This document shows, piece after piece, positions 16,878 to 25,806 of a stretch of 64,000 bases of DNA. The translations under genes were made by a program, and so were the position numbers. Numbering within the stretch: the first letter of the stretch is position 1; each line of letters starts with the position of its first letter. Source of the stretch: Streptomyces parvus (lineage in GTDB: Bacteria > Actinomycetota > Actinomycetes > Streptomycetales > Streptomycetaceae); assembly GCF_014648875.1 (NCBI RefSeq), contig NZ_BMRY01000003.1, positions 62,001-126,000 on the forward strand. The letters are read 5' to 3'. The notes under the pieces are model-generated. The model had not been told where the DNA came from. It ran no database searches and saw nothing but the letters and a program-made list of their open reading frames with translations.

Positions 16878-17594
16878 TCAGCCCGCCGGTGGTGACGAGG
16901 AAGGCGCGGACGGGAGCGGGCTGATGCCCGGTTCGAAGTGGGCCCGGAGGTAGATGCGGGTGCGTTGCGGTGTGTACTCGTGGGCGTACAGGCTCACGCA
17001 CCGTTCGTCGGACGTGTCGTAGCCGTCCTCCATGCCGTACGGCATGTCCGGGGCGCCGGAGGGTTCCGGGCTCTTGGTGGCCTTGGGGCTGCCGGGGCAG
17101 ACAGAGCCGTAGCGGATGCCCTTCTTGAAGCTCTCCGGTTCCGGTAGCCCCAGGTGGGTGAAGTCGTGGGCGGGTGCGCCGGCCTGTGCCTCCGTGGGTT
17201 CCAGCCACTTGCCCTGGGGCGGGTGCTCGGACAGGTAGGTCTCCGCTTCGGCTCGCGTCAGCGTGAAGGTCAGGATGCCCGTGTCGAAGCGTGAGGTGCC
17301 CTCGTAGGCGGCCTGAGCAGACTTGGCGGTGGCCGGGATGTCGAGGCCCATGTGGCCGCTCATCCAGGCGGGGGTGATCCCTTCGGCCCAGCCGATACCG
17401 GGCCCCGTTTCCTTCACGCGGCCGGACGTGCTCTCGCCGTCCTCGTCGATGAGAAGCAGACCCGCCACGACTGCAGCACCGACGAGGACCAACGCTCCTG
17501 CGGCCACCGACGCAAGGATCCAGCGGCGCCCGCCCAGGCGGCCGTCGCCCCCGGAAGGGCTCTCCGGAGGTTGGTAGGCAAAGACGTCATTCAC
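16878..17594 (-). CDS. Membrane-anchored protein of a WXG100-like locus
   Basis: A 238-residue protein with a short cytoplasmic N terminus, one transmembrane helix (about residues 26-48) and an extracytoplasmic domain of about 185 residues that ends in a Ser/Pro-rich tail. It is not a lipoprotein because no Cys follows the hydrophobic segment. The domain has an FTLTRAEAETYL motif and two Cys (CPGSP and RCVSLY) that may form a disulphide. Start GTG 17594 overlaps the upstream stop by four bases (GTGA), so it was translated with the now broken WXG100-like gene. It may act as a surface partner of that secreted protein; no family name was recognised. Confidence 0.7.
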   Translation of the reverse strand: MNDVFAYQPPESPSGGDGRLGGRRWILASVAAGALVLVGAAVVAGLLLIDEDGESTSGRVKETGPGIGWAEGITPAWMSGHMGLDIPATAKSAQAAYEGTSRFDTGILTFTLTRAEAETYLSEHPPQGKWLEPTEAQAGAPAHDFTHLGLPEPESFKKGIRYGSVCPGSPKATKSPEPSGAPDMPYGMEDGYDTSDERCVSLYAHEYTPQRTRIYLRAHFEPGISPLPSAPSSSPPAG

Positions 17595-19102
17595 CTGGCA
17601 GAAGTCCTTCCGGGCGGCCTGTTGGTCGTGCGGTCCTGTTGTTGCTCGCGGCCGGAGTCCTCGCGTCCGTCCCTGCCTTCACCGGGGCCCGGGAGTTCGC
17701 CGTCGGGAGATGCGCCCCCGAGGTCGTAATGCCGTACATCGCTGCTGCCCGCCATGTCGAACTCCTGGGCCAGTCCGACCCGGTGCAGCTTGGCCATCTG
17801 CCCGTCGGGGATGTCCAGCGGGCCGACGTTGACACCCTTGCCCTCGTCCCAGTTGTACCGGTCCCACGCATTCGCCTGGTAGTCAAGGCTGACCCTCGGG
17901 TTGCCGTGGGCGTCAGGCACGGCGGTCACGACTCCGGTGACGTTGCTGTTGACCCCGCCCACCGCGTAGAACCAGTTCTCGTCAGCTTCCTGGGTGAAGT
18001 AGAAGCCTTTGGGTTGCTTCGCCTCGACCGGGAAGGCGACCGGCTTCCCTCCGTTCCTCTTGAACTCCTCCACGGCCTGCCTGCGCCATTCGTCCTGCTT
18101 CAGACGGACCGTGTCGTCGACGTACGACTTGAAGGCCGGGACGTCCGCCATCATCTTGTCCACCGGCAGTTGCATGGGGCGTCCGCTGTTGCTCAGGTAG
18201 TGATCCATGTGGCGCGACGCGTCCGTCATGCCCTTCCAGTCAGCCCCCTCGGTCAGCAGCCGCATCTTCTGCTTGGTGGCCCACTCCTCGAAGCCCGCCG
18301 ACTGCGAATCGTGCCGACCCGCGCCCCCGTCCGCAGCGATCTGCGGCATGGTGGGACTGAGGATGCCCGCAGCAGTCAGATCGTCCTTCTGCTTCAGCCA
18401 GAGCTGCGCCCGCGCCTCGGGGCTCAAGGACTCCCACAGACGGCGCAGCTCCGCCCGCTGCTTATCGTTCGCGTCCTTGCCGAGGCCTGCCAGCTCCTAG
18501 GCACGTGGGACCTGCTCCTCGTCCAGGGAGGTGTACGTGGCGTGTCCGGCGTTCTCCGGGGCACCGCCGTGGCTCTTCCGCAGGGCGCGCGCGGCCGTGG
18601 CGTCCACCTCGGCCGCATGCTGAACGATTCCGGCGAGCGTGTCGGCGTACCACTGCATACGGTCCTGGTCCGCTGGTCGGGCCCCTCGGGCGTGCAGAGC
18701 GCCTCGATGACACGGACCGTGCCACCCGGGCCGTCGGAGATCAGGAGCGCGGGGTCCGGCGGGTTGTGCGCGGGATCGCCCTTCCTCGCCGCGTCGGTGA
18801 GCGTCTTCGCCTGCTTCTGGTAACGCACCAGTTCCACGTGTGCGTCGGCGAGGACGTTGGCGATGCTCTCGGCCTCACTGTGGAGGTCGGTGAACTCCTT
18901 GGCGGTCTTTGCCGACGAACTCCCGTGTGACGGTGGCGTTTGCGCCCTGCCAGCGTGCGCCGGCCGCCTTCTTGGCCAGGCCGTCGCGGACCGTGGTGGT
19001 GAGTTTGGACAGTTCACCCGCCATGGCCTTCCAGTCGGATACCGCGGTGGCCAGCTTTCCGAGGTCCATGCCGATGAGGTCCGAGTACGTGAATCGACCC
19101 AC
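17591..19102 (-). pseudogene. WXG100-like large secreted-protein gene inactivated by three lesions
   Basis: Originally one frame of about 500 codons from GTG 19102 (good GGGAG upstream) to TGA 17591. The N terminus reads GRFTYSDLIGMDLGKLATAV, then W-x-G-like ARWQGANATVTREFVGK, a helical hairpin domain as in WXG100/ESX-like proteins. Lesion 1: one extra base in the T run 18908-18910 shifts the frame before TAKEFTDLHSEAESIAN. Lesion 2: near 18664-18679 an apparent 8-base duplication (gaccagcg-gaccag) shifts it again before DRMQWYADTLAGIVQHAAEV. Lesion 3: CAG to TAG at 18497-18499 stops RA-ELAGLGKDANDKQRAELR. The remaining 278-residue C-terminal part (from TTG 18427) is intact and hydrophilic. 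Three independent hits argue for decay rather than sequencing error. It sits between the 153-residue WXG-like gene and the membrane-anchored gene. Confidence 0.8.
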
Positions 19103-19110
19103 GATGCTCC

Positions 19111-19572
19111 CTACCTGAAGTAGTCGTTCAAGGCAGAGACAGGTATCGGGCCGGAGCGGCCACTCACCTCGGCGGCGATTTTCACATCGTCCCGGGCGTG
19201 CAGCTTTTTGGTGAAGTCCAGGTGATTGGAGATGTGCGCACATGCCTGCAGCACATGCTTCACCTGCGAGGACCAGACCTCGACGGTGGTCTCCAGCTCA
19301 GAACCGATGCGCAGACTGTGGCTCTTGAGGACAGCGGCCGCCTGCATGGTCGACCCGGCGCCGCTCTTGTCCGCACCCGTTCCGGCGATGTCGGCTTGCT
19401 TCTTCAGTTCCCCGTGGAGAACGAACGCTTCGTGTCCCACAGCCCCCAGGTCGTCCTGGTGCACCACCAGGTCCGCGGCAGCGGCACCCTGCGATCCGGC
19501 CTCGTTCAACCGCATCGGCGTGTGCCCCTCGGCCACCGCCTCCTTGGACCTCTCCCACTCTTCCCAAGCCAT
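19111..19572 (-). CDS. Small helical WXG100-like protein
   Basis: A 153-residue protein starting MAWEEWERSKEAVAEGH. The middle has DLVVHQDDLGAVGHEAFVLH and a long helical segment with VEVWSSQVKHVLQACAHISN followed by HLDFTKKLHARDD. This pattern recurs in Streptomyces next to WXG100/ESX-like secreted proteins; similar small proteins may be chaperone-like or co-secreted partners. No signal peptide is present, as expected for type VII-type substrates. The stop is eight bases before the GTG of the broken large gene, so they formed an operon. No EccC/EccD-type secretion genes are in the window. Because the partner gene is dead, this gene may be on its way to loss. Confidence 0.65.
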   Translation of the reverse strand: MAWEEWERSKEAVAEGHTPMRLNEAGSQGAAAADLVVHQDDLGAVGHEAFVLHGELKKQADIAGTGADKSGAGSTMQAAAVLKSHSLRIGSELETTVEVWSSQVKHVLQACAHISNHLDFTKKLHARDDVKIAAEVSGRSGPIPVSALNDYFR

Positions 19573-19891
19573 GTATACCCCCGTCGCGCGACGACGGACC
19601 GTGCCTCGACCTCGGCCCGATAGACCGAACAAACTATCAATTCCCGCTTTTCACCTGGTTGTTCATCGCTTTCCGCAAGCCATCGGCAGAGTAGAACTCG
19701 CCAGGGGTCGCACCTACAAGCAGTCATCGCTTTTCGGACAACCCTGCGCCAATCGGGGGACCGGAGACAACCCGAAGCGCCCGAGTCCGCCTCTCACAGG
19801 CCGGACACAGCGTCGCCACCGGTGAGTTGAGTTTGGGGCCGTGCTGATCGTCCACGTTCCATCACGCACTCGGAAGCCGGAAGTACGAGGA
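19573..19891. other. Intergenic region between divergent WXG-like and lysyl-oxidase-like genes
   Basis: About 320 bases that must hold both divergent promoters. It is somewhat less GC-rich than its surroundings. No convincing -35/-10 pair, palindrome or small gene was identified. Confidence 0.4.
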
Positions 19892-21733
19892 ATGATGACC
19901 AGATCACCGCAGGGCCGCACCAGCCGTCTCACCCGCCCCTCGATCGCCGTCGCCGCGGCCGTCGCCGTGACGGCGGGTGTCGTTGCCGCCGCGCCGGACG
20001 CCAAGACGGCCGAGCCGTCGCCGAAGCTCAGCCTGATCGCCGCCACCACCTCGGTGACGCTCGACTCGTGGAAGGAGGATCCCGGGGTATACCTCGACCT
20101 CGGGACCTACCTGACCTCGGAGAACGGCGCCTTCGAGCTCAAGGTGACCCGTAAGTCGTACAAGGATCCGGTCCTCGCCACACAGGTGCTCCGGAACGGG
20201 AAGAAGACCACGACCAAGGCGCTTCCCGCCGGGCTCGTGAAGGACTTCTCCGGGCTGCCGGACTTCGCGCAGATCTCCGTCACCGACGCGGCCGGCAAGA
20301 CCGTGCTGAAGCAGACCGAGGCCTTCTGCCCCAACAACGCCTCCGGGCGGGTCCGGCCGGACGCGCCCGCCAACTCGAAGTATCCGCAGAGCTGTCCGGT
20401 GAACCCCTTCACCCTCGGCTCGGTCTGGGGCGTCGAGAACGGCTGGGCGTCCAACACCTACGCCGGGTACTACGCCAAGCCGGTCCAGCTGGCCGCCGGG
20501 ACCTACACCGCCAAGATCTCCGTGACGAAGAAGTACCGCGACCTCTTCGGCATCGCGAACAAGCCGCAGACCGTCAAGGTGACGGTTCGGGAGCGTAGTT
20601 GGGAAGAGGAGGAGGGCTCGGGATCCGCCGCTCGCAGCGCGGCTCCCCGGTCCTCCCAGTCCGCCAAGTCCGCCGCCGGGCACCAGGGGCACCAGGGGCA
20701 CGGCGGGCATGAAGGGCACCAGCAGGCCGCCGACGCGCCCGCCGCCGCTCACTCCGGGAACGCCGCCGCCTCCGCCCATGCCGCGCACGGCGCCCCGGCC
20801 CGTCCCGAGGCCCCCGCCGCCCGGACGACCGGCGCCACCCCCACGTTCAACGTCGGTCACGGGCCCTACCCGCCCGCTCCGCCCGCCCTGCCCTGGGCGC
20901 TGAAGAAGGAGTCCCTCCAGCGGCAGGCCTTCTCGGCGGCCAAGGTCGGCGACCGGCCCGGGCAGACCGACGGATCGCGGCAGGCGCCCGCGGCCGAGCC
21001 CAACGCCAAGCGGCCCACCGGCAGGGCCACCGTGCCCGACGTGCCCAAGCCGGACCTGCGCTCGCTGCCCGCGTACGGCATCACCGTCAGCGACGGCTAC
21101 GAGGACGTGCCCGGCAAGGACTACCTCGCCTTCAGCGCCAACGTGTGGAACGCGGGCCCGGCCAAGCTCGTCGTGGACGGCTTCCGCTCCCCGGGCAAGG
21201 AGCTGATGGACGCCTACCAGTACTTCTACGACGCCAAGGGCAAGCAGGTCGGCTACACCCCGACCGGCACGATGGAGTGGGACCCGCGCCCCGGCCACGA
21301 GCACTGGCACTTCACGGACTTCGCCAGCTACCGGCTGCTGAAGGCCGACAAGAAGGAGTCGGTGCGCAGTGGCAAGGAGGCGTTCTGCCTGGCCAACACC
21401 GACGCCGTCGACTACACGGTGAAGAACGCCAACTGGCACCCGGACAACACCGACCTGTCCACCGCGTGCGGCCAGGAGAACTCGATCTCCGTCCGCGAGG
21501 TGCTCGACGTCGGCTCCGGTGACACCTACACCCAGGACCTGCCCGGCCAGTCCTTCGACATCACGGGTCTGCCGAACGGCACGTACTACATCCAGGTCCT
21601 CGCCAACCCGGAGAACCGGCTCAAGGAGACCAACTACAAGAACAACAGCGCCCTGCGCAAGGTCGTCCTCGGCGGCAAGAAGGGTGCCCGGACCGTGACG
21701 GTCCCCGCCCATGACCTGGTGAACGCCAACTAG
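19892..21733 (+). CDS. Secreted lysyl-oxidase-like protein with a His-rich linker
   Basis: A 613-residue exported protein. A signal peptide with charged N terminus and hydrophobic core (about residues 15-36) is followed by a beta-rich N-terminal domain with two Cys (FCPN, SCPV). Next comes a linker of about 110 residues containing GHQGHQGHGGHEGHQQ and further His/Ala/Pro repeats. The C-terminal third carries the lysyl oxidase motif GHEHWHF (copper ligands), paired Cys and a C-terminal NxxN-type beta domain. Lysyl oxidases are copper/quinone amine oxidases; several Streptomyces homologues are copper-dependent, but whether this protein forms the quinone cofactor is not visible. The His-rich linker may bind Cu or other metals. 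Two adjacent ATG codons (19892, 19895) are both possible; the second has better RBS spacing. A strong terminator follows. Confidence 0.82.
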   Translation: MMTRSPQGRTSRLTRPSIAVAAAVAVTAGVVAAAPDAKTAEPSPKLSLIAATTSVTLDSWKEDPGVYLDLGTYLTSENGAFELKVTRKSYKDPVLATQVLRNGKKTTTKALPAGLVKDFSGLPDFAQISVTDAAGKTVLKQTEAFCPNNASGRVRPDAPANSKYPQSCPVNPFTLGSVWGVENGWASNTYAGYYAKPVQLAAGTYTAKISVTKKYRDLFGIANKPQTVKVTVRERSWEEEEGSGSAARSAAPRSSQSAKSAAGHQGHQGHGGHEGHQQAADAPAAAHSGNAAASAHAAHGAPARPEAPAARTTGATPTFNVGHGPYPPAPPALPWALKKESLQRQAFSAAKVGDRPGQTDGSRQAPAAEPNAKRPTGRATVPDVPKPDLRSLPAYGITVSDGYEDVPGKDYLAFSANVWNAGPAKLVVDGFRSPGKELMDAYQYFYDAKGKQVGYTPTGTMEWDPRPGHEHWHFTDFASYRLLKADKKESVRSGKEAFCLANTDAVDYTVKNANWHPDNTDLSTACGQENSISVREVLDVGSGDTYTQDLPGQSFDITGLPNGTYYIQVLANPENRLKETNYKNNSALRKVVLGGKKGARTVTVPAHDLVNAN

Positions 21734-21777
21734 TCGTCATCAGCGCGGCGTTGACACGCCCAGCCCCGTACACTCCG

Positions 21778-21811
21778 CCGGCCCCGGGAGAATTGGTTCT
21801 CCCGGGGCCGG
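21778..21811. terminator. Bidirectional terminator between the lysyl-oxidase-like gene and cobN
   Basis: A perfect 15-bp stem (21778-21792 against 21797-21811) with loop TTGG stands between the two convergent genes. Confidence 0.88.
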
Positions 21812-21834
21812 TCGGGTTGCGGCGGGCCGGCCCG

Positions 21835-24800
21835 TCAGTCCTCCCCCTCCAGGTTCCCTTCCGTCTCCAGGTACACCTGGCGCAGCGCTTCCAAGACCGC
21901 CGGGTCCGGCTTGGCCCACATGCCGCGGGACTCGGCCTCCAGCAGGCGTTCCGCGATGCCGTGCAGGGCCCAGGGGTTGGCCTCCTGGAGAAACTGCTTG
22001 TTCTCCGGGTCCAGGACGTACGTCTGGGTGAGCTTGTCGTACATCCAGTCGGCGACGACGCCGGTCGTGGCGTCGTACCCGAAGAGGTAGTCCACCGTGG
22101 CCGCCAGCTCGAACGCGCCCTTGTAGCCGTGGCGGCGCATCGCCTCGATCCACTTGGGGTTGACGACGCGGGCGCGGAAGACGCGGGACGTCTCCTCGAC
22201 GAGCGTGCGCGTGCGGACCGTCTCGGGGCGGGTGGAGTCGCCGATGTACGCCTCCGGGGCCGTGCCCTTCAGCGCGCGCACGGTCGCCACCATGCCGCCG
22301 TGGTACTGGAAGTAGTCGTCGGAGTCCGCGATGTCGTGCTCGCGGGTGTCGGTGTTCTTCGCGGCGACCTCGATGCGCTTGTAGGCGCTCTCCATCTCCT
22401 CGCGGGCCGGGCGGCCGTCGAGTTCGCGGCCGTAGGCGTAGCCGCCCCAGACCGTGTAGACCTCGGCGAGGTCGGCGTCGGTGCGCCAGTCGCGGGAGTC
22501 GATGAGCTGGAGGAGGCCCGCGCCGTACGTGCCGGGGCGGGAGCCGAAGATCCTTGTGGTGGCCCGGCGTTCGTCGCCGTGTTCGGCCAGGTCGGCCTGG
22601 GTGTGCGCCCGTACGTAGTTGCGCTCGGCCGGCTCGTCGAGAGATGCCGCCAGGCGTACGGCGTCGTCGAGCAGGCCCACCGTGTGCGGGAACGCGTCGC
22701 GGAAGAAGCCCGAGATGCGGAGCGTGACGTCGATGCGGGGGCGGCCCAGCTCGGCGTACGGGATGGGCTCCAGGCCCGTCACGCGGCGCGAGGCGTCGTC
22801 CCAGACGGGGCGGATGCCGAGCAGCGCGAACGCCTCCGCGATGTCGTCGCCCGCCGTGCGCATCGCGCTCGTGCCCCAGAGGGAGAGGCCGACCGACGTG
22901 GGCCAGTCGCCGTTGTCGGTGCGGTAGCGGGTCAGGAGGGAGTCCGCCAGGGCCTGGCCCGTCTCCCAGGCCAGCTTGGACGGGACCGCCTTCGGGTCCA
23001 CCGAGTAGAAGTTGCGGCCCGTGGGGAGCACGTTGACCAGGCCTCGGAGCGGGGAGCCGGAGGGGCCTGCCGGGACGAATCCGCCGTTCAAGGCGTGGAC
23101 CGCGTGGGTCAGTTCGTCGGTCGTCGCCGCCATGCGCGGGACCACCTCGGTGGCCGCGAAGGTCAGGATGTCGGCCACGGCGTCCGGGAGGCCCGCGGCG
23201 ACCCCGGCCACTGCCTCCGGGTTCCAGTCCGCGTCGTCCATCGCCTGGACCAGGGCGCGCGCCTGCTCCTCGATCTCGTCGGCCGCGGTGCGGGTGGCCG
23301 CCGACTCGTCCAGGCCGAGCGCCTCGCGCAGGCCGGGGAGGGACGCCGTGCCGCCCCAGATCTGGCGGGCGCGGAGGACGGCGAGGACCAGGTTGACCCG
23401 GTCGTTCCCGGCGGGCGGGTTGCCCAGGACGTGCAGTCCGTCGCGGATCTGGACGTCCTTGATCTCGCAGAGCCAGCCGTCGAGATGCATGATGAAGTCG
23501 TCGAAGCCCTCGTCCTCCGGGCGGTCCTCCACCCCGAGGTCGTGGTCGAGCTTCGCCGCCTGGATCAGCGTCCAGATCTGGGCGCGGATCGCGGGCAGCT
23601 TCGCCGGGTCCATCGCGGCGATCTGCGCGTGCTCGTCGAGGAGTTGTTCCAGGCGCGCGATGTCGCCGTAGCTGTCGGCGCGGGCCATCGGCGGGACCAG
23701 GTGGTCGATGAGCGTGGCGTGGACGCGGCGCTTCGCCTGCGTGCCCTCGCCCGGGTCGTTCACCAGGAACGGGTAGACGAGGGGCAGATCGCCGAGGGCG
23801 GCGTCCGGGCCGCAGGCGGCGGAGAGGCCCGCGTTCTTGCCGGGCAGCCACTCCAGGTTGCCGTGCTTGCCCAGGTGGATCATCGCGTCCGCGCCGAACC
23901 CGTTGTCCTCGGCGGAGGCGGCGATCCAGCGGTACGCGGCCAAGTAGTGGTGGGACGGCGGGAGATCGGGGTCGTGGTAGATCGCGATCGGGTTCTCGCC
24001 GAAGCCGCGCGGCGGCTGGATGAGGATGAGGAGGTTGCCGCGCCGCAGGGCCGCGAGGACGATGTCGCCCTCCGGGTTGGCGGAGCGGTCGACGAACATC
24101 TCGCCGGGGGCGGGGCCCCAATGCTCCTCCACCGACTCCCGCAGCTCCTGCGGCAGTTCGGCGAACCAGCGACGGTAGTCGGCGGCCGGGATCCGGACCG
24201 GGTTCTTCGCCAACTGCTCCTCGGTCAGCCACTCCTGGTCGTGGCCGCCCGCGTCGATGAGGGCGTAGATCAGCTCGTCGCCGTCGCCGGAGGCCAGGCC
24301 CGGGATGTCCTCCTCGGGGCCGAAGTCGTACCCCTCGGCACGCAGTCGGCGCAGCAGGGCCACGGCGCTGGCGGGGGTGTCGAGGCCGACCGCGTTCCCG
24401 ATGCGGGAGTGCTTCGTCGGGTAGGCGGACAGCACCAGCGCGATCTTCTTCTCCGCGTTCGGGATGCTCCGCAGCTTCGCGTGGCGTACGGCGATCCCGG
24501 CGACGCGGGCCGCGCGCTCGGCGTCGGGGACGTACGCCGGGAGCCCGTCCTCGTCGATCTCCTTGAAGGAGAACGGGACCGTGATCAGGCGGCCGTCGAA
24601 CTCCGGCACCGCGATCTGCGTCGCCGCGTCCAGCGGGGAGACGCCCTCGTCGTTCTCCTCCCAGGCGGTACGCGGGCTGGTGAGGCAGAGCGCCTGGAGG
24701 ATCGGCACGTCGAGCTGGGTGAGCGCGCCCGCGTCCCACGACTCGTCGTCGCCGCCGGCCGAAGCCTCTGCGGGCTTGGTGCCGCCCGCCGCGAGGACGG

Positions 24801-25440
24801 TGGTGACGATGGCGTCGGCGGAGCGGAGCCGGTCGATGAGGTCCGTCTCCGGCGTACGGAGAGACGCGACGTACAGCGGGAGTGGGCGGCCCCCGGCGTC
24901 CTCGACCGCCGTGCACAGCGCGTCCACGAACGCGGTGTTCCCGCTCATGTGGTGGGCGCGGTAGTAGAGGACGGCGACGGTCGGCGCGCCCTCGGGCACC
25001 GCTCGGGCCTCCCGCTCCAGCGGGCCCCACGCGGGGGCCGGGGCGGGCGGCTCGAAGCCGTGGCCGGTCAGCAGCACGGTGTCGGAGAGGAACCGGGCCA
25101 GCTGCTCCAGGTTGGCGGGGCCGCCGTGCGCGAGGTAGGCGTGCGCCTCGGCCGCGATGCCGATCGGCACGGTGGACGCGGCCATCAGCTGGGCGTCGGG
25201 GGCCTGCTCACCGGTCAGCACGACGACCGGGCGGCCGGTGGCCAGCACCGCGTCGAGCCCCTCCTGCCAGGCCCGTACGCCACCGAGGAGCCGGACGACG
25301 ACGAGGTCGACGCCGTCCAGCAGCTCCGGCAGTCCGTCGAGGTCGACGCGCGAGGGGTTGGCGTACCGGTAGCTGACGGGCCCCTCGGAAGCGCGGGCGC
25401 TCAGGAGGTCGGTGTCGGACGTCGACAGGAGCAGGATCAT
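21835..25440 (-). CDS. cobN: Cobaltochelatase large subunit
   Basis: Inserts Co(II) into hydrogenobyrinic acid a,c-diamide in late-cobalt (aerobic-type) cobalamin synthesis, in the cytosol, with ATP-driven partner subunits. The 1,201-residue length fits CobN/ChlH. Typical stretches are PTVAVLYYRAHHMSGNTAF, LVLSAYPTKHSRIGNAVGLD, the IQPPRGFGENPIAIYHDPDL motif, AMIHLGKHGNLEWLPGKNAG (metal-tetrapyrrole binding), GYAYGRELDGRPA and HGYKGAFELAATVDYLFGYD. The AAA+ partners are not in the window; actinobacteria often supply them from Mg-chelatase-like ChlI/ChlD genes elsewhere. A cobalamin riboswitch precedes the gene on the same strand, so high B12 should shut off expression. Confidence 0.96.
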   Translation of the reverse strand: MILLLSTSDTDLLSARASEGPVSYRYANPSRVDLDGLPELLDGVDLVVVRLLGGVRAWQEGLDAVLATGRPVVVLTGEQAPDAQLMAASTVPIGIAAEAHAYLAHGGPANLEQLARFLSDTVLLTGHGFEPPAPAPAWGPLEREARAVPEGAPTVAVLYYRAHHMSGNTAFVDALCTAVEDAGGRPLPLYVASLRTPETDLIDRLRSADAIVTTVLAAGGTKPAEASAGGDDESWDAGALTQLDVPILQALCLTSPRTAWEENDEGVSPLDAATQIAVPEFDGRLITVPFSFKEIDEDGLPAYVPDAERAARVAGIAVRHAKLRSIPNAEKKIALVLSAYPTKHSRIGNAVGLDTPASAVALLRRLRAEGYDFGPEEDIPGLASGDGDELIYALIDAGGHDQEWLTEEQLAKNPVRIPAADYRRWFAELPQELRESVEEHWGPAPGEMFVDRSANPEGDIVLAALRRGNLLILIQPPRGFGENPIAIYHDPDLPPSHHYLAAYRWIAASAEDNGFGADAMIHLGKHGNLEWLPGKNAGLSAACGPDAALGDLPLVYPFLVNDPGEGTQAKRRVHATLIDHLVPPMARADSYGDIARLEQLLDEHAQIAAMDPAKLPAIRAQIWTLIQAAKLDHDLGVEDRPEDEGFDDFIMHLDGWLCEIKDVQIRDGLHVLGNPPAGNDRVNLVLAVLRARQIWGGTASLPGLREALGLDESAATRTAADEIEEQARALVQAMDDADWNPEAVAGVAAGLPDAVADILTFAATEVVPRMAATTDELTHAVHALNGGFVPAGPSGSPLRGLVNVLPTGRNFYSVDPKAVPSKLAWETGQALADSLLTRYRTDNGDWPTSVGLSLWGTSAMRTAGDDIAEAFALLGIRPVWDDASRRVTGLEPIPYAELGRPRIDVTLRISGFFRDAFPHTVGLLDDAVRLAASLDEPAERNYVRAHTQADLAEHGDERRATTRIFGSRPGTYGAGLLQLIDSRDWRTDADLAEVYTVWGGYAYGRELDGRPAREEMESAYKRIEVAAKNTDTREHDIADSDDYFQYHGGMVATVRALKGTAPEAYIGDSTRPETVRTRTLVEETSRVFRARVVNPKWIEAMRRHGYKGAFELAATVDYLFGYDATTGVVADWMYDKLTQTYVLDPENKQFLQEANPWALHGIAERLLEAESRGMWAKPDPAVLEALRQVYLETEGNLEGED

Positions 25441-25504
25441 GCTGCGTCAGGCCTTCCTCGGGGTGTCCACGCCCCGGGCGGGTGTCGGAGGGTCTCCCCG
25501 GGCG

Positions 25505-25680
25505 GTCCGGTGGCTACCGGGCACTCGGAGAAGGGAGTTCCTGACTCGTCCGGCGGCCGGTGGTGGCGGCGACCGGACTCACAGTGGCGGGACCGCGCCG
25601 GAATCTCACCGGGCTTCCTCCCCTGTCGCCGTCTGGCGATGGCGGCCTGAACGGACCACCGCCAGCATCCTAAGCGGCGG
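25505..25680 (-). promoter_or_regulatory. Cobalamin (AdoCbl) riboswitch in the cobN leader
   Basis: Read on the minus strand, the leader contains the family landmarks in order: GGAAGCCCGGTGAGATTCC (about 25619-25601), the B12-box core CCCGCCACTGTGAGTCCGG (about 25592-25574), and the distal GAGTCAGGAACTCCC (about 25545-25531) before the helix that closes the aptamer. It ends some 65 bases before the cobN ATG. Action on translation or transcription cannot be decided; no U-tract terminator was seen. The divergent cobG leader lacks such an element. Confidence 0.88.
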
Positions 25681-25806
25681 AGGTGGGGGCGGGGCAGGGG
25701 GCGTGGGTGCGGTGGTGATCACTGTTTCCGGCGGCCACCACCGGTCAGCCGCCGCTGTCCCGCAGGTCACAGCCGCGGGCCCCTCGCCGGGAGCGGCCCG
25801 GTCGGT

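Noticed and set aside
15267..16895. 542-codon plus-strand frame across the DUF1871-like, membrane and TetR genes
   Set aside because: It crosses two genes of opposite strand and overlaps the true TetR frame; no RBS.
21751..25650. 1,299-codon plus-strand open frame antisense to cobN
   Set aside because: It is the complement of a real GC-rich gene; no RBS, no family-like sequence, and its Arg/Gly/Val-rich composition is that of an antisense frame.
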